From Lentisphaerota bacterium (lineage in GTDB: Bacteria; Verrucomicrobiota; Lentisphaeria; Oligosphaerales; PUNB01), in assembly GCA_003552565.1 (NCBI GenBank), contig PUNB01000166.1, positions 1-11,493 on the forward strand: DNA of 11,493 nt, written 5' to 3'. The notes under the pieces are model-generated. The model had not been told where the DNA came from. It made no database searches and was given only the letters and a program-made list of their open reading frames with translations. This document shows positions 5,298 to 11,493 of the stretch, one piece after another (positions within the stretch are counted from its first letter, which is position 1; each line of letters starts with the position of its first letter). The translations under genes were made by a program, and so were the position numbers.

Positions 5298-7859
5298 ATG
5301 ACCGACAGCGCCAGTAAAAGTTTAACTCCGGCAATGCGGCAGTTCATGGAGGCTAAAAAAGAAGCTCCGGAAGATGCCGTGCTCCTGTTCCGCATGGGGG
5401 ACTTCTATGAATTGTTTTTTGAAGATGCCCGCATTGGAGCGCCGCTGATGGATGTGGCGCTTACTCAGCGCAACGGTGTGCCCATGTGCGGAGTGCCCTA
5501 TCACTCCGCTCAGGTTTACATTGCCAAGCTGCTCGAACACGGCCGCAAAGTCGCCGTCGCGGAACAGGTGGAAGATCCGAAACAGGCAAAAGGCCTGGTG
5601 CGCCGGGAAATCACCCGAGTAATCACCCCGGGGACAGTCCTGGATGAAGATCAGATGCTGAATGCCCGGCGCGGCAATTTTCTAGTGGCGGTCTGTCCGG
5701 ATAAAGATGCCTCCAGGTTCGGAGTGGCTCTGCTGGAGGTGAGCGTCGGCGATTTCCGAGTCTGTCAGGCGGCCGACCGTACATCTCTAGAAACCGAGCT
5801 CAGCCGGCTGCAGCCCTCGGAAGTTCTGATCCCCAGTTCGCTGTACGAAAAATGGCGGCAGAATGACAGCTTCCCGGAAGCCGGCGACAAACTATTGTGG
5901 AGTCCTCTGGACAACTGGCTGTTTGATGTGGAAATCGCCCGTGATAATCTTTGCCGTCATTTCGAGGTCACCTCCCTCGACGGCTTCGGATGCCGCGATC
6001 AGGAACTGGCGGTCGCCGCCGGCGGAGCGATTTTTTCCTACACCCGCAACAATCTGCGGCGGGAAGCGGACCATATTACCACCATGCGCCACTATGAGAC
6101 CGGAGATTCCATGGTGCTTGATCGAGTCTCTCAGCGCAACCTGGAATTGGTGGAACCGCTGTTTTCCAACGCCGCCGACGCCACCCTGCGCTCGGTGCTG
6201 GATCAAACCCGCACTCCCATGGGCGGCCGGATGCTCAGGGAGTGGATTCTGCGCCCTCTTTACAACCGCCAGGCGATTGAAGAGAGGCTCGACGCTGTCC
6301 AGGCTCTGGTTCAGGAGCCTCTATTACAAAATGAGTTAGCGGAAAGCTTTCAGTCGGTTCGCGACCTCGAGCGCACCCTGACACGCCTGAATGTCGGCGG
6401 CGGCAGCGCCCGCGAACTGGCGGTGCTCAGACGCGGACTGGAAGCAGTCCCGGGATTGCGGGCGCTGCTGGCGGAATGCAGCCCCAGCAAACTGCGGCAA
6501 TTGTCCGAGTCAATGTCGGAACAGCCGGAACTGACAGCGGAAATCCGGCGGGCAGTCGTCGATGAACCGCCCGCGACCATCACCGACGGCAACATGCTGC
6601 GCCAGGGCTACAGTGAAAAGCTGGATGAGCTGCGGCAGGCCGCCGCCGAAGGCAAAGACTGGATCGCCGCTATGCAGGCGCGGGAACAGGAAAGAACCGG
6701 CATAAAATCCCTGAAGGTGCGCTATAACAAAGTGTTCGGGTACTTTATCGAGATCACCAAGAGCAACTTGTCCCTGGTGCCGGATGATTACATGCGCAAA
6801 CAAACCTTGACCAATGCCGAGCGCTTCATCACTCCGGAACTGAAAGAGCTTGAAGACAAAGTCCTGGGAGCGGAAGAAAAAAGCAAGGCCCTGGAATATG
6901 AACTGTTTCTAGAATTACGTCAGCAGGCGACCGCCGCCACGGAAAGCATTCAGCGCACCGCCCGGGCTATCGCCGAACTTGACTCATTGAACTCCCTGGC
7001 CGAAGTCGCCGCCCACCATCAGTACTGCCGCCCGGAATTGTGTGAAGAACCGATAATCGACATCCGGGACGGCCGTCATCCGGTACTGGAACAGCGCATG
7101 CAGGATGAAGGATTCGTCCCCAATGACACCTGCCTGGATGCCGGGGATTATCAGCTGGCGGTTATCACCGGGCCGAACATGGCAGGGAAATCAACCTATA
7201 TCCGACAGGTGGCTCTGCTCACACTGATGGCACAGATGGGGTCATTCGTTCCCGCCAAGTCAGCGCGCATCGGGCTGGTCGACCGTATATTCACCCGAAT
7301 CGGCGCGGCCGACGACATTTCCCGCGGTCAGAGCACCTTCATGGTTGAAATGGTGGAAACCGCCAACATCCTCAACAACGCCTCTCCCCGCAGCCTGATT
7401 ATACTCGACGAAGTCGGGCGCGGCACCAGCACCTTCGACGGCTTGAGCCTGGCCTGGGCCATCGCTGAACACCTGCACGACCAGGAAGCGAACAAAGCCC
7501 GCACTCTTTTCGCCACTCACTATCATGAATTAACGGAGCTGGCTCTAACCAGATCGGGTGTTAAAAACTATAACGTCGCCGTACGCGAATGGGGCGAACA
7601 GATAATTTTCCTGCGCAAAATCCTTCCCGGCGGCACCGATAAAAGCTACGGCATTCATGTGGCCCGCCTGGCCGGTCTGCCGAAGACGGTGATCTCCCGG
7701 GCCAAAGAAGTGCTTTCCAACCTGGAAGGCAATGCCGTCACCGATCAAGGCAAACCCACCCTGGCCCGAGAGCACCACAAAAAAGGCAGAAAAAAGAAGG
7801 ACCCCCCGCCGCCCCAGCCCAGCCTTTTCGAATGGAGCAGCCGCTACGCGGATGAATAG
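5298..7859 (+). CDS. mutS: DNA mismatch repair ATPase MutS
   Basis: The 853-residue protein has every hallmark of MutS, which recognises mispairs and recruits MutL. The mismatch-binding GDFYELF puts Phe36 and Glu38 at the E. coli numbering. Next come the connector, lever and clamp regions (about 130-560). The ABC-type ATPase follows, with Walker A GPNMAGKST at 625-633, the RGQSTFMVEM signature at 676-685, Walker B LIILDEVGRGTSTFDG at 700-715 and the ATHYHEL switch histidine at His741. The C-terminal tail is Lys- and Pro-rich and carries QPSLF at 840-844, a likely beta-clamp-binding peptide. The total length equals that of E. coli MutS as I remember it. There is no obvious Shine-Dalgarno site; translation may rely on coupling with the upstream pseudouridine synthase gene 43 bases before. 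No mutL is in the window. Confidence 0.97.
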   Translation: MTDSASKSLTPAMRQFMEAKKEAPEDAVLLFRMGDFYELFFEDARIGAPLMDVALTQRNGVPMCGVPYHSAQVYIAKLLEHGRKVAVAEQVEDPKQAKGLVRREITRVITPGTVLDEDQMLNARRGNFLVAVCPDKDASRFGVALLEVSVGDFRVCQAADRTSLETELSRLQPSEVLIPSSLYEKWRQNDSFPEAGDKLLWSPLDNWLFDVEIARDNLCRHFEVTSLDGFGCRDQELAVAAGGAIFSYTRNNLRREADHITTMRHYETGDSMVLDRVSQRNLELVEPLFSNAADATLRSVLDQTRTPMGGRMLREWILRPLYNRQAIEERLDAVQALVQEPLLQNELAESFQSVRDLERTLTRLNVGGGSARELAVLRRGLEAVPGLRALLAECSPSKLRQLSESMSEQPELTAEIRRAVVDEPPATITDGNMLRQGYSEKLDELRQAAAEGKDWIAAMQAREQERTGIKSLKVRYNKVFGYFIEITKSNLSLVPDDYMRKQTLTNAERFITPELKELEDKVLGAEEKSKALEYELFLELRQQATAATESIQRTARAIAELDSLNSLAEVAAHHQYCRPELCEEPIIDIRDGRHPVLEQRMQDEGFVPNDTCLDAGDYQLAVITGPNMAGKSTYIRQVALLTLMAQMGSFVPAKSARIGLVDRIFTRIGAADDISRGQSTFMVEMVETANILNNASPRSLIILDEVGRGTSTFDGLSLAWAIAEHLHDQEANKARTLFATHYHELTELALTRSGVKNYNVAVREWGEQIIFLRKILPGGTDKSYGIHVARLAGLPKTVISRAKEVLSNLEGNAVTDQGKPTLAREHHKKGRKKKDPPPPQPSLFEWSSRYADE

Positions 7860-7980
7860 TACCGTACGGCTGCTTTCGGGTAAAAAATTGAACCATATAA
7901 AGCTTGCAATCTTTATACACCTCTTTATATTAACCTTGTTTGTTGCCGGAATTCAGGAATACGGCAGTCCGGAAAAGTGT
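7860..7980 (+). promoter_or_regulatory. Candidate tRNA-Asn promoter region
   Basis: The AT-rich gap after mutS contains TTGCAA (7904-7909) and TATATT (7926-7931), 16 bases apart. These are plausible -35 and -10 boxes giving a start near 7938, about 40 bases before the tRNA. An upstream alternative starts at TTGAAC (7888-7893). The left arm of the tRNA-flanking inverted repeat begins at 7959. No clear terminator for mutS is present, so read-through is possible. Confidence 0.4.
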
Positions 7981-8073
7981 TCCGGCGTAGCTCAGCGGTA
8001 GAGTAGGTGGCTGTTAACCACTTGGTCGTTGGTTCGAATCCAACCGCCGGAGCCATTTTCCGGACTGTCGTAT
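7959..8073. repeat. 18-bp inverted repeat enclosing the tRNA
   Basis: ATACGGCAGTCCGGAAAA (7959-7976) pairs with TTTTCCGGACTGTCGTAT (8056-8073) at all 18 positions, 17 Watson-Crick plus one G-U. The right arm begins immediately after the encoded CCA. The left arm ends four bases (GTGT) before the mature tRNA 5' end. In the primary transcript this would stack a long stem onto the acceptor stem, possibly guiding processing or protecting the precursor. The function is inferred. Confidence 0.8.
7981..8055 (+). tRNA. tRNA-Asn (anticodon GTT)
   Basis: A complete cloverleaf can be drawn. The acceptor stem is TCCGGCG (7981-7987) with CGCCGGA (8045-8051), the discriminator base is G8052 and CCA is encoded at 8053-8055. 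The D-arm is GCTC with GAGT around AGCGGTA. The anticodon arm is GGTGG with CCACT around CTGTTAA, giving anticodon GTT at 8013-8015. The T-arm is GTTGG with CCAAC around TTCGAAT. This carries asparagine for AAC and AAU codons. It lies between mutS and a GIY-YIG gene on the same strand and may be processed from a transcript that continues into them. Confidence 0.97.
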
Positions 8074-8094
8074 CACCAGGGAAGAGCCGGAACT

Positions 8095-8349
8095 ATGCCT
8101 TACTGCGTATATGTCCTTGCCAACCCGAACGACCGAATCTATATAGGCCAGACCCAGGATTTGGCCCAACGACTGCGGGAACATAACGATCCGGAAGACC
8201 GCACTACCTTCCATACTCACAGGCATCCCGGCCCGTGGCGGCTTTTACACACCGAACTCCATAGTACCCGCGCCAGAGCCATGCACCGGGAAAATCAGCT
8301 GAAAGGCGGTCAGGGACGACAATGGATCAAAAGCAGCTTTCTGGGATAA
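8095..8349 (+). CDS. Small GIY-YIG nuclease-domain protein
   Basis: The 84-residue protein is a bare GIY-YIG domain of the YhbQ/UPF0213 type. CVYVLAN at 4-10 and IYIGQT at 15-20 stand for the GIY and YIG halves. RLREHN (26-31) supplies the conserved Arg26, and ENQLK (66-70) supplies the likely metal-binding Glu66. These residues suggest that nuclease activity is retained, but members of this small class have no well-established cellular role; DNA repair and mobile nuclease functions have both been suggested. The reading frame is open upstream into the tRNA, to an ATG at 8029. I chose 8095 because GIY-YIG homology begins there and AGGGAAG lies at 8078-8084. The isomerase gene follows after 15 bases, so the two are probably co-transcribed. 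Its position directly behind a tRNA gene hints at past mobility. Confidence 0.82.
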   Translation: MPYCVYVLANPNDRIYIGQTQDLAQRLREHNDPEDRTTFHTHRHPGPWRLLHTELHSTRARAMHRENQLKGGQGRQWIKSSFLG

Positions 8350-8364
8350 AAAAGGATCAGCAAA

Positions 8365-9198
8365 ATGATTACACTCAGTGCCTTCGCGGATGAATTCGGA
8401 AACAGTCTTCAGGAACAAATAGACGGCTGTCAGCAACAGGGTGTCATGTGCATAGATGTCCGCAAAATCGACGGCCGGAAGATTGAAACTTATGCTTTAT
8501 CTGAGGTACGTCAATTCCGACATCAGCTTGACGACCATAACTTCACTGTTCCATGTCTCGGAAGCGGAATCGGCAAGATAAAAATCAGCGATCCTTTTGA
8601 ACCTCATCTGGATCTGCTTAAGCATTGTTTTGAAATAGCCGACCGGCTGGGGACAAGGCGGGTGCGGATTTTCAGCTTCCATCCAGGAGACGATGAAAGG
8701 CCGATAGAAGCTCATAGGAGCAAGGTTATGGCTCGCATGGAAGATATGCTGAAAGCCGCAGAACAAGCCGATATGATCTTAATGCTGGAGAATGAGAAGA
8801 GAATTTTCAGCGCCAAACCGGAAGGCATGAAGGACATCGTTAACACATTCCCCAGCCCGCGCTTACAGACAATTTTTGACCCCGCGAATTATATCGAGGA
8901 AGGTATCTCACCTTATGACCAGGGCTGGTGTCAAGGTCTGCGGGAAATAACCGATTATTTCCATATCAAAGATAAAACGCCGGACTTACCGGGATGTGTG
9001 CCCGCGGGGGAGGGAGAGGGGCAAATCCCTGATATACTTGCCGATATGGACTCCCAAGACCGTAATTATTATATGACCCTGGAACCGCACATTAAAAACC
9101 AAGGAAGATTCGCCCAATTAAGCAAAGCCGAAAAGTTTGCCGAAGCGGCGAACGGCTTGAAAAAACTCCTTCAGCAGGCGAATATCAGTTTCCGCTGA
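8365..9198 (+). CDS. Sugar phosphate isomerase/epimerase-like TIM-barrel protein
   Basis: The 277-residue protein matches the xylose isomerase-like TIM-barrel (AP endonuclease 2) superfamily. Members bind divalent metals and isomerise or epimerise sugars, ketoses or inositol derivatives. The probable metal site is Glu142 or Glu144 (LMLENEK), Asp172 (IFDPANY), His200 (YFHIKD) and Glu240 (MTLEPH). PAGEGEGQI at 213-221 is the usual glycine-rich loop. The opening ITLSAFADEF is typical of the first beta strand of this family. There is no signal peptide or Tat motif, so it is cytosolic. AAGGAT at 8352-8357, seven bases before the ATG, supports the start. It follows the GIY-YIG gene at 15 bases and is convergent with serA. 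No sugar transporter or dehydrogenase neighbours it, so the substrate cannot be named. Confidence 0.85.
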   Translation: MITLSAFADEFGNSLQEQIDGCQQQGVMCIDVRKIDGRKIETYALSEVRQFRHQLDDHNFTVPCLGSGIGKIKISDPFEPHLDLLKHCFEIADRLGTRRVRIFSFHPGDDERPIEAHRSKVMARMEDMLKAAEQADMILMLENEKRIFSAKPEGMKDIVNTFPSPRLQTIFDPANYIEEGISPYDQGWCQGLREITDYFHIKDKTPDLPGCVPAGEGEGQIPDILADMDSQDRNYYMTLEPHIKNQGRFAQLSKAEKFAEAANGLKKLLQQANISFR

Positions 9199-9221
9199 AC
9201 CAGGCAAGCCCCTATTCAATC

Positions 9222-9245
9222 CCGACAGCCTGCGCGAGGCGTCGG
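9222..9245. terminator. Bulged hairpin after isomerase gene
   Basis: CCGAC (9222-9226), a bulged A, then GCCT pair with AGGC and GTCGG (9237-9245) around the loop GCGCG. It sits 24 bases after the isomerase stop codon. No T-run follows on either strand, so it may end transcripts only with Rho or may stabilise the 3' end. The structure is seen; the role is a guess. Confidence 0.35.
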
Positions 9246-9275
9246 AAACCCCGGGAGAGACTTGGGGTGTACTAG

Positions 9276-9314
9276 CCAGCCAAACTGCCGGAGTTCCGCC
9301 TTCAGGCGGCAGTT
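9276..9314 (+). repeat. 39-base partial copy of the 87-base element
   Basis: This stretch starts CCAGCCAAACTGCC and ends GGCGGCAGTT, and matches 2049-2087 with one mismatch. Its bases 9282-9312 are the exact reverse complement of 9409-9439, making a perfect 31-bp inverted repeat around a 96-base loop. Upstream, ACTTGGGG is shared with the same position before the copy at 2049, so homology extends somewhat further left. Confidence 0.75.
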
Positions 9315-9353
9315 ATCCGGAGGTCGCGCCTTAGGCGGATCTTCGACTTCCCC

Positions 9354-9439
9354 CGGAATCCGCCGAATTTTCATAGGTCTTGCGCCCGCTCGCTGAAGCT
9401 CGCTGCAGCTGCCGCCTGAAGGCGGAACTCCGGCAGTTT
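9354..9439 (-). repeat. 87-base intergenic element, copy 2
   Basis: On the minus strand these 86 bases match 2055-2141 with seven substitutions and one single-base gap. They include the palindrome CCGCCTGAAGGCGG (9411-9424) and the CGCTGAAGCTCGCTGC segment. The right 31 bases (9409-9439) pair perfectly with 9282-9312. Confidence 0.75.
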
Positions 9440-9447
9440 AATGTGCT

Positions 9448-9474
9448 GACACCTGAACACTGAAACCTTGAGTC
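9448..9474 (-). repeat. 27-base dispersed repeat, copy 2
   Basis: These 27 bases, starting GACACCTGAACACTG and ending CCTTGAGTC, are the exact reverse complement of 130-156, 9.3 kb away. The copy lies between the 87-base element and the 3' end of serA. It is followed by a short tandem CGATACGATAC. Confidence 0.75.
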
Positions 9475-9536
9475 CGATACGATACAGACACAACGCCGAT
9501 TCAGCTCGTTAGCCTTCTCCCCCTTTCTCCAAGAGT

Positions 9537-11111
9537 CTAAATAGTCAGCGGGAAACCAACTGCAGCATCGATTTCGCTTTTTATTTTTTCCACCGCTTCC
9601 CGCGGCACCGGCTTGTCGGTCTTGATTGCCGCAATAGCTTGTTTTCGCCTGCTGTCGGAAGGAGAGCGGATATCTTCAATGTTGATTCCCCGCTCCGCCA
9701 ATTCGCCAGTGATCTTGGCTAGTACTCCTGGACGATCACTATAGACGAAAACAACACTGTGCCCCGCCGGCAGAAAATAAAGGTTGTCGAAGTCATTTAT
9801 CCGGGAGATCATGATTCTTCCTTCGGTAATGGTACCCCGAACACTTACCTGATGAATGGCATCCTTGCCTGAAAGCAGATCGATGGTCATAGAGGAACTG
9901 CCGTAGCTCTTGGTGTCGTCGGCAGGATCCCGCACTTCATAACCGATCCCCTTGCTCTTGAGCCAAGCCTCGGCGTCTTCCGGATCGTTGTCACTGTCGA
10001 AATTGGAAGCGATCCCCGCCACAATCGGCGCCAGGAACCATTTGGCATACTGATGCAGATCGCCGTAAAAACTGCATTCTATGCGCCGCACGGCATGATC
10101 GCTTTCCCAGTAATGATGGGCAATCGCCGCGATTTGAAAAGCCAGCTGCTGGTATTGTTCGTCCAGTTCATCCGGTACGCCCTTATTGACCACATAACGA
10201 GTCACTCCGCGTTCGACATAGGCAATAAGCTGCTCCGCTGACCGGCTGGCGGCCGTCAAGTTGGCCTCGAATGTACTGGCTCCCAAATGTGGAAGCATCA
10301 GGTCAGCTATATCCGCACACGATTTCTCGCCGGCTTCGTCCTTCGGATATACATCATTGCAGAATCGCAAAGATTTCTGTTTTTTGACTTCGCGAACGGC
10401 CTGTTCATCAACAATGCCGGCGCGAGCGCAGTTCACCAGCATGGCTCCTTCTTTCATCAAAGAAAGCAGCTTACTGTTGACCATGCCTTTGGTCTCCTCG
10501 ACTTCCGGCACGTGCAGAGAAACAATGTCGGAACTGGTGAACAGTTCCTCCAGAGAAACCAGGCTGACACCCAGCTCCTCGGCTCTCTTCGGGTTTAGAA
10601 CCGGATCAAAACCGATTATCTGATTGTCGAAACCGCTTAATCTGCGTACTAGCAGCTGGCCGATATTGCCCAGTCCGACAATGCCGACGGTTTTACCGCT
10701 CAATTCGCGTCCGAGCAGTTTTTTCTTTTCCCACTTTCCCTGCCGGGTGGTGGTGTCACCGGTCACCACATGCCGATAATCAGCCAGTATCATCGCAATA
10801 ACCTCCTCGGCCACCGCGTTGGCATTGGCTCCAGGAGTGTTCATCACATCAATGTTGTAACGCCGGGCGGTTTTAACATCGATAGTGTTATAACCGGCGC
10901 CGGCGCGAATGACCAGCCGCAGATTAGGCAGCGCCTCGAAAATTTCTTCTCCAACAGGTTCACTGCGAACAATCAGAGCCTCGGTCTGCGGATGCGCCTT
11001 GACCAGTTCGATAATATCGGAATCACCGTCCTGAGTCACTGAGAATCCGGAATCCTCGAGCTTTTCACTGGCAATCGAGTTAAGTTTGGTGGGAATTAAC
11101 ACATGTTTCAT
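9537..11111 (-). CDS. serA: D-3-phosphoglycerate dehydrogenase, long form with ACT domain
   Basis: The 524-residue enzyme catalyses NAD-dependent oxidation of 3-phosphoglycerate, the first step of serine synthesis. The Rossmann motif GLGNIG is at 146-151 and the ribose-binding Asp169 is in GFDP. The catalytic set is Arg230 (CARAG), Glu259 (DVYPKDE) and His275 (LPHLGAS). RAGAGYNTID at 69-78 and NTPGANANAVAEE at 91-103 are conserved family regions. After the catalytic part come an intervening allosteric-substrate-binding-type domain (about 315-440) and a C-terminal ACT domain (about 452-524, VVFVYSDRPGVLAKITGEL). ACT domains usually bind serine for feedback inhibition, so that control is likely but unproven. 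CAGGGAG lies eight bases upstream of the ATG. It is transcribed alone; serB and serC are not in the window. A relative acting on another 2-hydroxyacid is unlikely with this architecture. Confidence 0.93.
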   Translation of the reverse strand: MKHVLIPTKLNSIASEKLEDSGFSVTQDGDSDIIELVKAHPQTEALIVRSEPVGEEIFEALPNLRLVIRAGAGYNTIDVKTARRYNIDVMNTPGANANAVAEEVIAMILADYRHVVTGDTTTRQGKWEKKKLLGRELSGKTVGIVGLGNIGQLLVRRLSGFDNQIIGFDPVLNPKRAEELGVSLVSLEELFTSSDIVSLHVPEVEETKGMVNSKLLSLMKEGAMLVNCARAGIVDEQAVREVKKQKSLRFCNDVYPKDEAGEKSCADIADLMLPHLGASTFEANLTAASRSAEQLIAYVERGVTRYVVNKGVPDELDEQYQQLAFQIAAIAHHYWESDHAVRRIECSFYGDLHQYAKWFLAPIVAGIASNFDSDNDPEDAEAWLKSKGIGYEVRDPADDTKSYGSSSMTIDLLSGKDAIHQVSVRGTITEGRIMISRINDFDNLYFLPAGHSVVFVYSDRPGVLAKITGELAERGINIEDIRSPSDSRRKQAIAAIKTDKPVPREAVEKIKSEIDAAVGFPLTI

Positions 11112-11209
11112 TTTTTCATTCTCCCTGTTTAAACAAGTATTTATTTTTCTATAGATAAACCGTCCGCAAAAAGAGTTCTAAACTTGATTTTGCGCTGATT
11201 TGTCCTGAA

Positions 11210-11231
11210 CTAGACCCCGTCCGGAAAGGTC
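11210..11231 (+). repeat. CTAG-GACCC hairpin repeat, copy 4
   Basis: CTAGACCCCGTCCGGAAAGG plus TC resembles 1581-1603 and 1803-1825: CTAGA, then CCC, then a CCG core and a purine run ending in GGTC or GGC. The ends GACC and GGTC can pair. It lies about 100 bases upstream of serA. Confidence 0.5.
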
Positions 11232-11276
11232 TCACGCCCATGTTGGGTGCGCCGGCTGGTCTGATTATAAATCACT

Positions 11277-11317
11277 ATCATCCCATAACCCGAAGAAACG
11301 GGATGATTTTCGCTTTT
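11277..11317 (+). terminator. Rho-independent terminator-like hairpin, no gene upstream
   Basis: ATCATCCC (11277-11284) pairs perfectly with GGGATGAT (11300-11307) around a 15-base loop, followed by TTCGC and a run of seven Ts. This is a good intrinsic terminator on the + strand. No + strand gene lies upstream between serA and this point, and serA runs the other way. A promoter-like TTGGGT (11243-11248) with TATAAA (11266-11271) at 17-base spacing precedes it, but would start transcription right at the hairpin. It may end a small RNA or antisense transcript. Confidence 0.55.
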
Positions 11318-11392
11318 TTTGTGCTCAGAAGTTCGGATTTGTCGATACCCTCAGTTAGGACTTTTGGTCGGTTTGTGCTCAAATGTGTGCCC

Positions 11393-11468
11393 CCTTGTCT
11401 CGCACCTAGTCCCGGCGTTGTCGAGCTTGAGCACAAATCAGATCCGCCTGAGGCGGACGAGACAAGGT
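11393..11468 (-). repeat. Two-block repeat with palindromic core, copy 2
   Basis: On the minus strand, block one (11441-11468) and block two (11393-11412, one mismatch in 20) match 1852-1881 and 1921-1940 in the same order. Block one contains the perfect hairpin TCCGCCTGAGGCGGA (11443-11457). The spacer between blocks differs and here carries a TGAGCACAAA word. Confidence 0.6.
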
Positions 11469-11480
11469 GCGAGACAAAGT
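11461..11480 (+). repeat. Dispersed repeat, GACAAGGTGCGAGACAAGGT family, copy 2
   Basis: GACAAGGTGCGAGACAAAGT matches 41-60 at 19 of 20 bases in direct orientation, overlapping the end of the two-block repeat. Because the two copies lie near the window ends, both elements may extend beyond what can be seen. Confidence 0.6.
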
Positions 11481-11493
11481 GTAGTAACGCATC

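Larger units (their letters stand above)
9199..9536. other. Convergent gene-free region with repeats
   Basis: This 338-base gap between the isomerase gene (+) and serA (-) has no coding region. It holds a bulged hairpin at 9222-9245, a 39-base repeat (9276-9314), an 86-base repeat in opposite sense (9354-9439), and the second copy of the 27-base repeat (9448-9474). CGCCTTAGGCG at 9327-9337 is a further small palindrome. No T-run terminator is present; the long stem described separately could serve both converging transcripts. Confidence 0.7.
11112..11493. other. serA upstream region with repeats
   Basis: This 382-base region, cut by the window end, holds no gene. The first 50 bases contain the serA ribosome-binding site (complement of CTCCCT, 11121-11126) and an AT-rich stretch likely to include the serA promoter; no -35/-10 pair is convincing. 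Farther out are a CTAG-GACCC repeat (11210-11231), an orphan terminator (11277-11317), two TTTGTGCTCA words (11318-11327, 11372-11381) with a third inverted at 11428-11437, and the two-block repeat (11393-11468). No known riboswitch fold is recognised. Confidence 0.6.

Noticed and set aside
8029..8094. Extended N-terminus of the GIY-YIG protein starting inside the tRNA
   Set aside because: The extra 22 residues are translated T-arm, acceptor and inverted-repeat sequence. The domain starts at the ATG at 8095, which has its own ribosome-binding site.
7981..8349. Integrated mobile island at the tRNA-Asn 3' end
   Set aside because: There is no integrase, no repeated tRNA 3' fragment downstream in the window, and the following genes look like ordinary chromosomal genes.
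11112..11493. Serine-responsive or other riboswitch before serA
   Set aside because: No known aptamer core was recognised on the minus strand, and the only clear terminator faces the opposite direction. Control is more likely through the ACT domain.

Overview
The window reads as a chromosomal segment of a bacterium of moderate GC content. The coding regions are compact and carry ordinary housekeeping and metabolic genes. Several starts are preceded by AAGGAT-like Shine-Dalgarno sites. The stretches between transcription units are unusually rich in repeats. The first two genes are a CBS-pair/histidine-kinase-like ATPase fusion and a small DRTGG-type protein. From general knowledge this pair is typical of strict anaerobes with [FeFe]-hydrogenase clusters. 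Together with the mixed gene content this suggests an anaerobic bacterium outside the best-studied phyla; the sequence alone does not fix the phylum.

Layout. 1-290: repeat-bearing leader. 291-1548 (+): CBS/ATPase protein and DRTGG protein, a two-gene unit. 1549-2188: 640 bases without a gene, holding several inverted-repeat elements that recur elsewhere in the window. 2189-3073 (-): patatin-like phospholipase. 3074-3347: divergent promoter region. 3348-7859 (+): hisC, an RsuA/RluB-type pseudouridine synthase gene overlapping hisC by 4 bases, then mutS. 7981-8055 (+): tRNA-Asn(GTT) enclosed by an 18-bp inverted repeat. 8095-9198 (+): small GIY-YIG protein and a sugar-phosphate isomerase/epimerase-like TIM barrel. 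9199-9536: convergent intergenic region with a perfect 31-bp inverted repeat. 9537-11111 (-): long-form D-3-phosphoglycerate dehydrogenase (serA). 11112-11493: serA upstream region with an orphan + strand terminator and more repeats.

Functionally the genes cover amino-acid biosynthesis (HisC for histidine, SerA for serine), ribosome modification, DNA mismatch repair, translation (tRNA-Asn), a lipid acyl hydrolase and a predicted adenylate-sensing regulator pair. I do not see a new multi-gene system such as a defence island, prophage or CRISPR array. The part that standard gene annotation would miss is noncoding: at least four families of short structured repeats confined to intergenic DNA, reused in different orders and orientations (1-210, 1581-2141, 9276-9474, 11210-11480), and the long stem around the tRNA.
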